Shown: in pieces, positions 16,158 to 25,369 of the stretch
Numbering within the stretch: position 1 is the stretch's first letter
How the letters are laid out: each line of letters starts with the position of its first letter
Assembly (NCBI GenBank): GCA_947447665.1
Contig: CANFJX010000004.1
Coordinates: 62,001 to 126,000 of the forward strand
Reading direction: 5' to 3'
DNA length: 64,000 bases
Origin: Bacteriovoracaceae bacterium
GTDB taxonomy: Bacteria > Bdellovibrionota > UBA1018
Program-made: the position numbers and the translations under genes
The notes under the pieces: model-generated
What the model saw: the letters and a program-made list of their open reading frames with translations, nothing else
What the model was told of the DNA's origin: nothing
The model's database searches: none

Positions 16158-17972
16158 CTAACGATCTTCTAGGTATCGCTTTCTGATCTCGGCATCCACT
16201 CGATAGTATTTAAATCTATTCAAAATAATCGTATTCGCTCGGTAGTTCATCAACCACGGCTGAGCCAGATCATAGGCCGCCTCATAGTAACCTAAAGCCC
16301 ACGGGCAATCCTCTTGAAGAAGTTGGTCCATTTTCTCGATCAACTGCGCCCGCTTGGGGCCCGGCTTCATTACGCTAATTTGCTCATAGAGTAAGTTCAT
16401 TTCAGGACGATTATAATTGGACTCGTTTGGCCCTGGAGCTTGATTAGCTCCGTACAAAAGCTGATAAATATTTTCTGCATCCGGGTAATCCATCGACCAC
16501 CCACCATAGGCCACCTGTGTTGATCCTTGCTTCATCTTCTCTAAAAATGCCGGAAACGTATTTGTGCTGATGTCCGTCTGGACCCCAATTTTCGCAAACT
16601 GTTCCGTAATAAATTCCCCAAATTGACGATCCGTGGTCGAAGCGCCGCGAAGATCGAATCGAATCGGAGGAAGGCCCTTACCTCCAGGATAACCTGCTTT
16701 TTTTAATAACTCCTTGGCGCGGGCCAAATTAAGATCGTACTTAATCCCCTCGACCTTCGGACGATCTTGAATTCCAGGTGGAATTGCACTGACCATTTTT
16801 TTCCCAGTCCCGTTGGTGAAAATACTAATCCATTCGTCTCGATCGATCGCCGATGAGAGTGCCTGCCTTAGAAATTTGTGATCTCCGCCCACTAGAGGAT
16901 CTCGCATATTAAACGAGATATAACGAATTACGCTCCCCGTCTCGATATGAAGGTGCATCCCCTTCTTTACTAAATCAGGCACTAAATTAACTTGATCTAC
17001 GATCGCCTGTCTAAAATTATCTTTGGGCAGGACAATAGCGTCTCGATTTCCCTTCAAAAAATTAAGCCACCGTGGCTGATCTTCCTTCGCTACTTGCATC
17101 GAAATTCGATCGAGAAAGGGCAATGTCTTACCCGCATCTTGCAGCATCCCGAGCTGTGCAAAGGCCATTGATCCAGTCGATGGATACTTTTCACCTCGGT
17201 AAGTCGGACTTTTCTCCAAAATAATTTCTCGGTTTCTATTCCAGCGCTTCAAGACAAATGGACCCGTGCCGACCGGATGATCCGTCAGATTACCCTGATG
17301 GTCTGAGTACTTTTCAACTGCCTCGTGAGCAACGGGAGAAGTAAAATTCATCGCCAACAGCGGCAAAAGAGATGGATCAGGCTTGATGAGCTGAATCTGA
17401 AGCGTGTACTCATCGAGGGCTTTGACGCCCTCCAAGTCTTTTTGAAATACTTGTGTCAACTCTTGAGCTGGCGCGTGGAGCAGAAGATCATGAAATGCAT
17501 TAGCACCAACGACCTTGCCGTCTAAAACCCACCAACCTTGAGACTGAAGCGAAGGGAGCGCCAAACGCTTGATCCCGTAAACAAAATCCTGAGCCTTGAG
17601 TTCGCGGCCTTTGCCCTGGGACTCTCGAAAACAGGGATCATCTTGAAATCGAATTCCCTTCTTTACGGGAATGATCAGGGTCAATTGATCTGCAGAATAT
17701 TTAGGGAGACTTTCAGCCAGCAGCGGCTCTAGCTGGTAATGATCTGAAAGATAGGAGTACTGGTAAAGCGTCTCATAAACCAGAGGGACTAAGTCGAGGC
17801 TAACCCCGTCATACGCATTTGCAGGATCCCACGTTTTTACGTCGTCTCTCTCAAAACCTCGAAATACGTTTAGATGCTCATCATCTCGTTTCCTAGTGCA
17901 ACTCAACGAAAAGAGAAATACAAGAAAGAGAACCCCCGCCCAACCCTTACGCCACTTCAACCAACCCATCAT
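16158..17972 (-). CDS. Orphan peptide-binding lipoprotein (SBP family 5, OppA/DppA-like)
   Basis: This is a 604-residue substrate-binding protein with a lipoprotein signal (LFSLSC, Cys25). Family 5 hallmarks include ESLPKYSADQLTLIIPVKKGIRFQDDPCF, VGTGPFVLKRWNRNREIILEKSPTY, LRQALSSAIDR and GGWSMDYPDAENIYQLLY. It is a clear paralogue of the protein at 47044-48843: both have DDPCF.E..GKGREL and GWW.LD..VVG.NA. No permease or ATPase gene lies beside it, so it may feed the opp transporter at 43-47 kb or act as a sensor or chaperone. It sits between the GT22-like gene and recA, all on the minus strand. Confidence 0.88.
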   Translation of the reverse strand: MMGWLKWRKGWAGVLFLVFLFSLSCTRKRDDEHLNVFRGFERDDVKTWDPANAYDGVSLDLVPLVYETLYQYSYLSDHYQLEPLLAESLPKYSADQLTLIIPVKKGIRFQDDPCFRESQGKGRELKAQDFVYGIKRLALPSLQSQGWWVLDGKVVGANAFHDLLLHAPAQELTQVFQKDLEGVKALDEYTLQIQLIKPDPSLLPLLAMNFTSPVAHEAVEKYSDHQGNLTDHPVGTGPFVLKRWNRNREIILEKSPTYRGEKYPSTGSMAFAQLGMLQDAGKTLPFLDRISMQVAKEDQPRWLNFLKGNRDAIVLPKDNFRQAIVDQVNLVPDLVKKGMHLHIETGSVIRYISFNMRDPLVGGDHKFLRQALSSAIDRDEWISIFTNGTGKKMVSAIPPGIQDRPKVEGIKYDLNLARAKELLKKAGYPGGKGLPPIRFDLRGASTTDRQFGEFITEQFAKIGVQTDISTNTFPAFLEKMKQGSTQVAYGGWSMDYPDAENIYQLLYGANQAPGPNESNYNRPEMNLLYEQISVMKPGPKRAQLIEKMDQLLQEDCPWALGYYEAAYDLAQPWLMNYRANTIILNRFKYYRVDAEIRKRYLEDR

Positions 17973-18084
17973 AAGGAAAGGATTAACCTATTTAGTGGAA
18001 CAGATCAACCCGCCTTCGCGATGAATCCAGAGGAGGGGAAGGACGGGATTTGCACCCCATCCCTCACACTCATCCATCAATCAC

Positions 18085-19230
18085 TTACTGTTTCAGCTTA
18101 CCCGCAGCCGCTGAAGAAGAAGCTCGCGACTTAGTTCCCGCCTCTGGCAAAGCCGGAGCGGAAATGCTTGATCCCTGAGATGCAGGTGCTGGCTGAGCTT
18201 TAACCCCTGCTTTTTTCAAAACCTCATCGCGAATGGTCTGAAGGTACTGAGGCCGCTCCTTGAGATAGTTTTTAGCATTCTCGCGACCTTGGCCGAGCCT
18301 TTCGTCTTTATAAGTGTACCAAGTCCCACTCTTTTCAACCACGTTCAGACTGGCCGCCAAGTCGAGCAAGTCGCCTTCTTTAGAGATTCCTTCACCGTAG
18401 AGGATATCGAACTCGACTTCCTTAAATGGAGGGGCCATCTTGTTTTTGACTACCTTCACGCGGGTGCGATTTCCCACGATATTCTCGCCATCTTTGATCG
18501 CTGCAATTCTTCTAATATCAAGACGCACCGAGGAGTAAAACTTAAGTGCGTTTCCACCCGTTGTCGTCTCTGGGTTGCCGAACATGACGCCGATTTTCAT
18601 TCGGATTTGATTAATGAAAATCACCAAGGTTTTGCTTCGATTGATCGTTCCAGTCAGCTTACGCAGAGCCTGACTCATCAGCCGGGCCTGCAAGCCCATA
18701 TGAGAGTCTCCCATCTCACCTTCAATTTCAGCTCGAGGCACCAAAGCAGCCACCGAGTCAACAACGAGAAGATCAATCCCTCCCGAGCGCACCAGCATAT
18801 CTGCAATCTCCAGAGCTTGCTCTCCCGTGTCAGGCTGTGAGATCAAGAGATCATCTGTCCTAACTCCGAGCTTACGAGCATAGGTCACATCCAGAGCGTG
18901 TTCCGCATCAACGAAAGCTGCCACGCCTCCTTGCTTCTGAACTTCAGCAATTGCGTGGAGAGTGAGCGTCGTTTTACCTGAAGATTCAGGCCCGTAAATT
19001 TCTACAATTCGGCCTCGAGGGTATCCACCAATTCCCAAAGCAATATCGAGACCTAGTGAACCAGTAGGGACAGCAGGAACATCTTGGGCAATCAAATTCT
19101 CCTCTGCGCCCAAACGCATAATGGAGCCTTTACCAAACTGTTTTTCGATCGCTTGTACTGCCAAATCGATGGCTTTACTTTTCTGCCCGTGAGCAGCCTC
19201 AAGCCCGTTGCGTCGTTCTGTCATTTCCAT
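18085..19230 (-). CDS. recA: Recombinase RecA
   Basis: RecA forms filaments on ssDNA for strand exchange and triggers SOS self-cleavage of LexA. The 381-residue protein shows Walker [38 protein letters not shown], loop L1/L2 residues with [22 protein letters not shown], and SSVRLDIRR. The ATG at 19230 is preferred because AAGGAGAG lies just upstream; longer in-frame extension to 19308 has no such site. The C-terminal tail is rich in Ala/Ser/Pro and ends AAAGKLKQ, so it is basic, not acidic as in E. coli. I saw no recognisable SOS box upstream. pgpA lies upstream on the same strand. Confidence 0.97.
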   Translation of the reverse strand: MEMTERRNGLEAAHGQKSKAIDLAVQAIEKQFGKGSIMRLGAEENLIAQDVPAVPTGSLGLDIALGIGGYPRGRIVEIYGPESSGKTTLTLHAIAEVQKQGGVAAFVDAEHALDVTYARKLGVRTDDLLISQPDTGEQALEIADMLVRSGGIDLLVVDSVAALVPRAEIEGEMGDSHMGLQARLMSQALRKLTGTINRSKTLVIFINQIRMKIGVMFGNPETTTGGNALKFYSSVRLDIRRIAAIKDGENIVGNRTRVKVVKNKMAPPFKEVEFDILYGEGISKEGDLLDLAASLNVVEKSGTWYTYKDERLGQGRENAKNYLKERPQYLQTIRDEVLKKAGVKAQPAPASQGSSISAPALPEAGTKSRASSSAAAGKLKQ

Positions 19231-19351
19231 GATTCTCTCCTTGGGGATCAAAAATTTTCTTGAGTTAAACTTGATGTTTTGTCGATGAGTGAGCAACGAC
19301 CGTACCACACCTCATTTCAAAACAAAATGCTCGAACTCGCTGTAAGAATCA

Positions 19352-19879
19352 CTAAAGAAACCCGAGCTTTTGTAGCAGGATTACAACTAATAGGCCTTCG
19401 ACCCCAGCGATCAGGTCATCTGCCATCACCCCAAAGCCGGCCCATTTCCGAGAGATTTGCTTTTTGGACCATTCATCCACTTTTCGGATTGGAGGGGGCT
19501 TCAAGATATCAAAAAAGCGAAATGCTAAAAATGCGACCGCCCAAGTTTTAAGATCTTGGCCTGCCGTCCAGGCCGCGATGCCCATTCCCACGACTTCATC
19601 GATGACAATGCTCTGATTATCTTGAGTTTTCATCTTTTCGTCGAAAATCTGAGCCGCCCACGTGCCCAATAAAAATAGGGCCACCCAGAAAAAAACTCGA
19701 ACGAGAGGAGATATCCCTTGGGTCCAATAGGCGATCGGAAGCCCTACCAGGCTACCCATGGTTCCCGGAGCCACAGGGAATAAGCCAGCCCCCGATGCAG
19801 TAGCAACCCAAACCGCAAAAATAGACTTAAAGTCTCGGACATTTTTCCAATCCATTCGGCGACGAGAAGGTGATACCAT
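19352..19879 (-). CDS. pgpA: Phosphatidylglycerophosphatase A
   Basis: PgpA removes the phosphate from phosphatidylglycerophosphate to give phosphatidylglycerol, at the inner membrane. The 175-residue protein has the conserved GLFPVAPGTMGSLVGLPI start, DNQSIVIDEVVGMGIA (metal-binding aspartates/glutamate), RFFDILKPPPIRKVDE and GFGVMADDLIAG, plus about four membrane segments. The N-terminus could begin at the Met at 19855. It lies upstream of recA on the same strand with 121 bp between; pgpA near recA is a common arrangement in several delta-proteobacterial lineages. Confidence 0.92.
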   Translation of the reverse strand: MVSPSRRRMDWKNVRDFKSIFAVWVATASGAGLFPVAPGTMGSLVGLPIAYWTQGISPLVRVFFWVALFLLGTWAAQIFDEKMKTQDNQSIVIDEVVGMGIAAWTAGQDLKTWAVAFLAFRFFDILKPPPIRKVDEWSKKQISRKWAGFGVMADDLIAGVEGLLVVILLQKLGFL

Positions 19880-20023
19880 ACGCCTACGCTACCTCATTTC
19901 TTCATTGATGGTAAGCTTTGCTTTCGGATAGACTGGCATCCTAAAGGCTAAGAAATCCAACTCTTGGATCGATCGCCAGAATACCTTACTGTCAAAAGCA
20001 AGGACGACGGAGGAGTTTGTACT

Positions 20024-21265
20024 GTGACAAAAGATGAAGTAACTCGTTTTAAAAATCAGTACGACTTCCGAAGTGATGTCCTCGATGTAATCGTCGGGGG
20101 TAAGTCCTCCTTGGATTCTCCCAATGTGTTTCAGATTTCGATTCTGGAAGAAGCCGACCGCTTTATCCAAAGCTACGGCTATGATCTAGAAAACCCCATC
20201 GAGAACGCTGAGATTCTCGGAAATTTTCATGAGTCCCTCAATTTTATCCGTAAATACTTTCTCCATCCGGGCAACTCGGATGGCCTTAAAATCGAAATCC
20301 CAAGAAAAGTTCTCGAGCTTACCGACGTTCGAGAACTTTTGCTCTTTGCCAGCTTTTCCAAACGAGGACAAACACAAGATCCACAAGGGCTGACCCTGCA
20401 AAACTGGGCCTGCAGCCTACTCAAGGTGATGCACACCATCTCCCACATTGACAAGGATCTGCGATCGCCTTATTTCTCGGATATTCAAAAACAAATTTTT
20501 GATCGATTTTATAAATTAGTTCACCGAGACACGGAGGGTCATCTTTACCTCGGAGAAAAAGATGATGACCCACTTCGAGTTGACTTGACTGCGTTTGAGA
20601 CCAAACCAAAAAAGTCGAGAGATTCTATTATTTTGAAGTTGCTTCACAAACCAGAAAATGTTGCTGAGGATATTTTTGACCGAGTTGGAATTCGCCTCAT
20701 CACCCCGACTACTCTTGGGGCCCTTCGGGTCGTAAAATACTTAAAGGACAAAATGGTCATCATACCCTCGAACATCAAGCCCAGCCGCTCGAGAAATACA
20801 CTGCTCGACACGGAGGAGTTCCGTATCCGATTATCAGAGGTCCTTAAAAAGCTCCCCGAGGAAGGTGCTCAAGAAAAGCAGCTCGCAATGCACCTCGAGG
20901 AGGCGCTCCTTAACCCCAGAGTCAGTCCCAGCAATCCTCACTCAAGTGAATTTTATCGAGCGATCCAATTTACCTGCCGACAGCTCATTAAATTGAAGAA
21001 CCCCATGTATGAAGTACTTCGAGACCTTAGAAACACCGTGAAGGAAACGTCTCCCAACGTGGAGCTTTTAAAAATTCTGGACCGAGTCGATCCGAAATCA
21101 ATTCAGAAAGAAGTTCGATTTTTCTACCCTTATGAAGTGCAAATCGTTGATCAGAAAAGCGCTGAAGAAAATGAAAAGGGCCGAAGTGCGCACAGCGAGT
21201 ATAAACGAGCCCAAGTGATTACCGCGATGAAGCGGGTCATGGGGGGACTCGGGGATGCCCTTTGA
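20024..21265 (+). CDS. TIGR04552-like protein (RelA/SpoT-type nucleotidyltransferase-like)
   Basis: This is a cytosolic protein of 413 residues from the GTG at 20024, which has GGAGGAG eight bases upstream; a TTG at 19964 would add 20 residues without a good ribosome site. The segment HKPENVAEDIFDRVGIRLITPTTLGALRVVKYL resembles the D..G.Ri.....al.v...L core of RelA/SpoT-type synthetase folds and reminds me of the TIGR04552 family of delta-proteobacteria. FYPYEVQIVD near the C-terminus fits the beta strand of that fold. Function is unknown. Its end overlaps the next FAD gene by 11 bp, so it heads an operon with two redox proteins. Confidence 0.6.
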   Translation: MTKDEVTRFKNQYDFRSDVLDVIVGGKSSLDSPNVFQISILEEADRFIQSYGYDLENPIENAEILGNFHESLNFIRKYFLHPGNSDGLKIEIPRKVLELTDVRELLLFASFSKRGQTQDPQGLTLQNWACSLLKVMHTISHIDKDLRSPYFSDIQKQIFDRFYKLVHRDTEGHLYLGEKDDDPLRVDLTAFETKPKKSRDSIILKLLHKPENVAEDIFDRVGIRLITPTTLGALRVVKYLKDKMVIIPSNIKPSRSRNTLLDTEEFRIRLSEVLKKLPEEGAQEKQLAMHLEEALLNPRVSPSNPHSSEFYRAIQFTCRQLIKLKNPMYEVLRDLRNTVKETSPNVELLKILDRVDPKSIQKEVRFFYPYEVQIVDQKSAEENEKGRSAHSEYKRAQVITAMKRVMGGLGDAL

Positions 21266-22469
21266 CGTTGCACTCTTCGGCACCGGACTCGCCCCTTTAG
21301 TCGCGGCTCAGCATTTCACACTCCAAGGAAAATCAGTCCTTCTGCTTAACCCCGACCTTGATTTTTTTCTCGAAGACTCAGAGCTTCCCCTCGACCCTTT
21401 TCTCCATGGTAAAATTAATTCAAAACGAATTTTAGAGAACACTTTCGAACAAGCAATGGAAGTGATTCGCCCCGTTTACCCCGGCTCAGTAGAAACCTGG
21501 TCACCTCAAGCTGAAAAAGAGGGTTTCCACGATCCGAGCGCCCCACATTTACGACAGCGTGCCCGACTTTGGATTTCCTCCCTCTCCAGCCCTGATTCGC
21601 CGTGGAGCTGGGAACAGATCGAGGAACTTTATGTTGAAGCCTCAGACTCGCATTTAAAACCGCAACTACTAGAAGGCCTTCCAGCAATTCGTCGTTTTCC
21701 AGGAGTGGCGGCCAGCACCGATCACTTTCGTGGACTCTCGATCCCAAAGCTCTGCGATATCGATATCTCGCGATATCGAAACGGAATATTAGAGTTCATT
21801 CGTGATAGAATTAGCGCCGAAAACGTCATTTGCGCAGTTGGACCAGTTGAACTCATTGAGGGGGGTATCCGCTACCATGCTCAGGGTGTTTGGAACTCAG
21901 TTCAACTGAAAGAAAATCTCCTCGCTTTTTGGACACCCCGAATGACTCAATGGATCTTAAACCAGAGTAGAAAACTGGGAGCGCCACTCACCCCGCCCAA
22001 AGGTATCCGAATGTGGGAACAGTGGTCTTTGAACTCAAAGGAACAACCCGCTCCAGCAACGGTAGGAATGTTTGAAAATATGGTGGTCTGGGCTGATTTC
22101 GAGGGTTTACCTCGGTTTTCCAATCTCAAGACCTTCCCAGAGGAGCAGCCCGAGGCCTCTCGCCTCGCCGTGCTCCGATCTGGCCCACTGATTTCAGTCG
22201 GAGACTCAGACCTGCAGTTAACGAAAGAGGGATGGATCTCGCATGAGTCCCTGGGTGCACTCAGTCACCTCTGTTATGATTTTTTAAAATGGAGCCAATT
22301 CTCAATACGCTCGCTTCGAGCTAAGGCCATTTTCGAGTGGGAGGGACTCGGTGAGCTTCCGGCCACGTCGCTCACGCCCCAACTGAAAGTCGTCCGCGGG
22401 TGCGATGGCCCAGTGGTCCAGATTCTCAAAGCTGTCCGTTCGGCCTGTGAAGAGAAGAAAGGGGACTGA
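21255..22469 (+). CDS. FAD/NAD(P)-binding oxidoreductase-like protein
   Basis: This 404-residue protein opens with FDVALFGTGLAPLVAAQHF...GKSVLLLNP, a Rossmann dinucleotide-binding fold in which the usual GxGxxG is GTGLAP. Near residues 200-215 an acidic/hydrophobic stretch could be the second FAD contact. No other family motif is clear. It is cotranscribed with the TIGR04552-like gene (11-bp overlap) and with the Fe-S flavoprotein that starts 4 bp after its stop, so it is probably a partner subunit, as HcnC-type amine/imino-acid oxidase subunits accompany HcnA and HcnB. The substrate is unknown. Confidence 0.55.
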   Translation: MPFDVALFGTGLAPLVAAQHFTLQGKSVLLLNPDLDFFLEDSELPLDPFLHGKINSKRILENTFEQAMEVIRPVYPGSVETWSPQAEKEGFHDPSAPHLRQRARLWISSLSSPDSPWSWEQIEELYVEASDSHLKPQLLEGLPAIRRFPGVAASTDHFRGLSIPKLCDIDISRYRNGILEFIRDRISAENVICAVGPVELIEGGIRYHAQGVWNSVQLKENLLAFWTPRMTQWILNQSRKLGAPLTPPKGIRMWEQWSLNSKEQPAPATVGMFENMVVWADFEGLPRFSNLKTFPEEQPEASRLAVLRSGPLISVGDSDLQLTKEGWISHESLGALSHLCYDFLKWSQFSIRSLRAKAIFEWEGLGELPATSLTPQLKVVRGCDGPVVQILKAVRSACEEKKGD

Positions 22470-22472
22470 GGA

Positions 22473-24422
22473 TTGAACTTCTCTATTCGTGATGGAAAAT
22501 TAGATTTAGTGGTAGCAGCCGGGCCCCGCCTGGAAAATTGGCCCTCCATCGGAGTGAGAACTCTCTCCGTCCTCTGCGCCGAACTCGGCCTGAGCGTAGG
22601 TCAATTTGGGGGCGAGTCGCTTTTCGTGCGAGGGGTGATTCCACTTCCGAAGACTGGTGGGATTGTAGTGATCGAGGACATTCAAAAGAGAATTCATCGA
22701 ATCATAGCCCGTTCGATCGTTCGAGTAACGCCACCTGATTTTAACCCCACCCCATTCCCAGGTTGGCAGAGCTCTGGGTTGATCCCAATTCCAACGGCGG
22801 AACGCCTCCTAAGAGAGAGTCAAATCACGTGGGAGCCCACCATCGCCATCCTTGGGACCGGCAATCGGGCACTTCGTTTTGGAAGTACGCTGCTTGAGAG
22901 CGGGACTCCTGAAGTTTATTGCATCGAGACCTTTTCTCAATGGGGCGCCAAGCGGTATTCGGGATGGGAAGTTGAAAAACGCCGATTCGAAATTCTGGGC
23001 GGGAAACTGATTGAGGCAAAACCCATTCAACTTCTACGAAAATCTCCCCTTCTCTGGCAGCTGAGACTTCAGGACGCTCAAGGAATCCGAATCTTGGAGG
23101 TGATCCGAGTCATTTCGGCGGGCCCCTTTCAAGATGATCCTGGCGTGAAAGAATATCCACCCGGTGCTGGACTCTATGAAATGACCCAAACCGCTCCAGC
23201 CGAATATGCTGAAAATAGCGAGGGCTGGTCCCTCGAAGCACAAAGAGGGAGATGGCTAGCTTCCAAGATCATTCGATCCCTTACACACGACATACACCCT
23301 CAAAAAGAGGAGCTCGACCTAACTTTTCGCAAAGCAAAGCTCCGCCTAAAACACCACGCGCGACACCATCAAGAACCCTTCCTGCCCAGCTATGAAGGAA
23401 AATGGCTGAGCTTCGCCGACACCCAGAAGATCAAGGGGTTCAGTGGCGTACCCAAGAAGACTCACACCTCCCAAAAGACCGCCTCCGTGGAGTGCTTTGA
23501 GGACATCCCCTGTCGAGTCTGCGAAAAAATTTGTCCCACATCAGCCATCCAAATCCACTCGATCGCAAGAGCTAAAAGCGCCATCCTCGACGAAGCTAAA
23601 TGCACCGCTTGCGGACTTTGCACTCAGGCCTGCCCTTCTACGTCAATTCCTATGATCCAAGAATTTTCGGATCGGTCTTTTTCAACTCTAACGATCGCAT
23701 GGCGCGGTGCGAAACCTTGGATTGCTGGAGAATTCGCGACGTTAGTGAATCGCAGAGGTGAAAGTTTGGGCTCGGCGCGAATTCAGGCCCTTCTTCCCTC
23801 TCAAAGTCAGGAGACTCAGCTTCTCCAACTTGAAATCCCTACACACCTTCTCTGGGACGCCCGTGGGATCAGAAGAGGAAGATCTAACGGTTCCGAAGAT
23901 CCAGCTTACCTCGCAGCAGTTGCCCAAGCAGATGCCCCCGCAGACAAAGTGGAAATTTCACTAAACGGAGAAAAACGACTCCTCCGTGACCAGATCCCGA
24001 TTTCCATCGCTCTTTTTGAAATCGGACAAAATCGAGCGGAGGATTCGCTGCTCTGCCCAGATGGAAGCTGCGGACGCTGCCTCATCTCTGTAGATGGGGT
24101 GAAAAAATTAGCTTGTCAAACTCGGACTCACCAAGGAATCTCCGTGAAAACTCCCCACCCGAGCCTATACAAATCATCCAATGACAGCCTACTTTGCCCA
24201 TGCCTGGAGATTTCAGAAGAAAAAGTAGTCGATCGAGTGAAACAAGGGAAGCTCCAGTCACCTGAAGCGGTCCTGGCTATTACCCAAATGGGGGAGGGCA
24301 AGTGTCACGGGCAAATCTGCATGGGACCTTTTAAGCGAATTCTTACGGAACAAGGACTTGCTGCTTCATCTTGGATTGACTGGCGATTTCCTTGGTCGGA
24401 TTGGGTTTTACCCAACCATTAA
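22473..24422 (+). CDS. Multi-module iron-sulfur flavoprotein (HcnB-like FAD + 2x[4Fe-4S] + HcnA-like [2Fe-2S] + BFD)
   Basis: This is a 649-residue fusion with a TTG start, AGGGGA seven bases upstream. Residues 1-270 resemble the NAD/FAD domains of HcnB/octopine-dehydrogenase-like proteins: PFPGWQSSGLIPIPTAERLL then IAILGTGNRALRFGSTLLESG. The first dinucleotide loop (VAAGPRLENWPSIG) is degenerate. Residues 341-354 and 377-387 carry two [4Fe-4S] motifs (Cys341, 347, 350, 354; 377, 380, 383, 387). Residues 494-560 form an HcnA-like [2Fe-2S] domain (Cys528, 533, 536, 548). Residues 575-616 form a BFD-type [2Fe-2S] site (CPC, then CHGQIC). A membrane or soluble amino-acid/amine dehydrogenase electron chain is likely; the substrate is unknown. 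The last 80 bp overlap the convergent hydrolase gene. Confidence 0.7.
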   Translation: MNFSIRDGKLDLVVAAGPRLENWPSIGVRTLSVLCAELGLSVGQFGGESLFVRGVIPLPKTGGIVVIEDIQKRIHRIIARSIVRVTPPDFNPTPFPGWQSSGLIPIPTAERLLRESQITWEPTIAILGTGNRALRFGSTLLESGTPEVYCIETFSQWGAKRYSGWEVEKRRFEILGGKLIEAKPIQLLRKSPLLWQLRLQDAQGIRILEVIRVISAGPFQDDPGVKEYPPGAGLYEMTQTAPAEYAENSEGWSLEAQRGRWLASKIIRSLTHDIHPQKEELDLTFRKAKLRLKHHARHHQEPFLPSYEGKWLSFADTQKIKGFSGVPKKTHTSQKTASVECFEDIPCRVCEKICPTSAIQIHSIARAKSAILDEAKCTACGLCTQACPSTSIPMIQEFSDRSFSTLTIAWRGAKPWIAGEFATLVNRRGESLGSARIQALLPSQSQETQLLQLEIPTHLLWDARGIRRGRSNGSEDPAYLAAVAQADAPADKVEISLNGEKRLLRDQIPISIALFEIGQNRAEDSLLCPDGSCGRCLISVDGVKKLACQTRTHQGISVKTPHPSLYKSSNDSLLCPCLEISEEKVVDRVKQGKLQSPEAVLAITQMGEGKCHGQICMGPFKRILTEQGLAASSWIDWRFPWSDWVLPNH

Positions 24423-25359
24423 TTCGAGAAAGAAAGTTCTCAATTTTCAAATTTACCAAATCAGGAAGATCCATCTGCGGACAATGGCTTCCATGGCGAA
24501 TTACCTCGAGTTGACTCTTTGGAATTAATTGATGGAGAAGCTCTTGCTGCTCTAACGGAATAAGTCGATCATTTTCTCCCGCTAAAATGAGTGTCGGCAC
24601 ATCTACGGTATGGAGCCAAGCACTCGCATCGTAGGATTCATAGTTCTCAATCAAATGAATCAAAATAGAAGGATCGGTCTCTGCGACCTGTCTGACGTAA
24701 AGATCGATGTCCTCTTTGGGTGTGAGGTGGGGATTAAAACCGCCAAACGCAACGAGAGACTTAGCAATCGGATTGGACTTTGAAGACTTCCAAAGAAATG
24801 AAACCAGCTCGGGCGAATAATGATAAGCCTTTTTTAAAGCTCCGAAGCATCCTTGAAGAACATTATTACCAAACGCTGTCTCTAAGGGCCTTTGGGCGGT
24901 TCCATTCGCGAGGACCATTGCGGCCACTCGCTTGGGCTGCTGGCGGTAGAACTCTAAAACCACGTTCACGCCCATGCTATGACCCAAAAGCACGGGATCT
25001 TCGATATTCAGCTCATCTAAGACTGTCCCCAGGTCCCGAGCAATGTTCTCGAGTGTCAAACTATCCATGTTTTTGGGGACTTCAGAGTTCTGGTGACCTC
25101 GGTAATCAAACCAGATCGACTGATAGTTTTCCTGAAAATGCTCGATCTGGTAAGTCCAGTGAAGACTCGAGCAGATCAATCCGTAGCAAAAGACTAAAGG
25201 CTTGCCTCTTCCCTCGACGCTGTAAAAGAGCTTTGTGCCATCAAAACTCTTTACATACCCATGACTTGCAGGTGGCCGGTCCGAGGATCGAAGCCTTTCG
25301 GAAAGGCTCTTCTTACGAGCACCTGGAGGACGCGGACTTCTAGGAAGTTGCATTTTCAT
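24343..25359 (-). CDS. Alpha/beta-fold hydrolase
   Basis: This 338-residue cytosolic enzyme has the alpha/beta hydrolase core. LVFCYGLICSSLHWTYQIEHF gives the oxyanion loop and WFDYRGHQNSEVP the cap entry. LGHSMGVNVVLEF gives the nucleophile elbow Ser, LAGENDRLIPLEQQ the acid and HGSHCPQMDLPDLV the catalytic His. The fold fits an esterase, a haloperoxidase-like enzyme or a depolymerase; the substrate cannot be told. I place the start at 25359 since the open frame before it lies inside the XRE gene and would need a TTG. It follows the XRE regulator by 10 bp on the same strand, so that regulator may control it. Confidence 0.85.
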   Translation of the reverse strand: MKMQLPRSPRPPGARKKSLSERLRSSDRPPASHGYVKSFDGTKLFYSVEGRGKPLVFCYGLICSSLHWTYQIEHFQENYQSIWFDYRGHQNSEVPKNMDSLTLENIARDLGTVLDELNIEDPVLLGHSMGVNVVLEFYRQQPKRVAAMVLANGTAQRPLETAFGNNVLQGCFGALKKAYHYSPELVSFLWKSSKSNPIAKSLVAFGGFNPHLTPKEDIDLYVRQVAETDPSILIHLIENYESYDASAWLHTVDVPTLILAGENDRLIPLEQQELLHQLIPKSQLEVIRHGSHCPQMDLPDLVNLKIENFLSRINGWVKPNPTKEIASQSKMKQQVLVP

Positions 25360-25369
25360 GAGCCGAATC

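Noticed and set aside
21754..21778. Cluster of CGATATC repeats in the FAD gene
   Set aside because: It encodes an ordinary peptide (DIDISRYR region) and is most simply chance codon choice.
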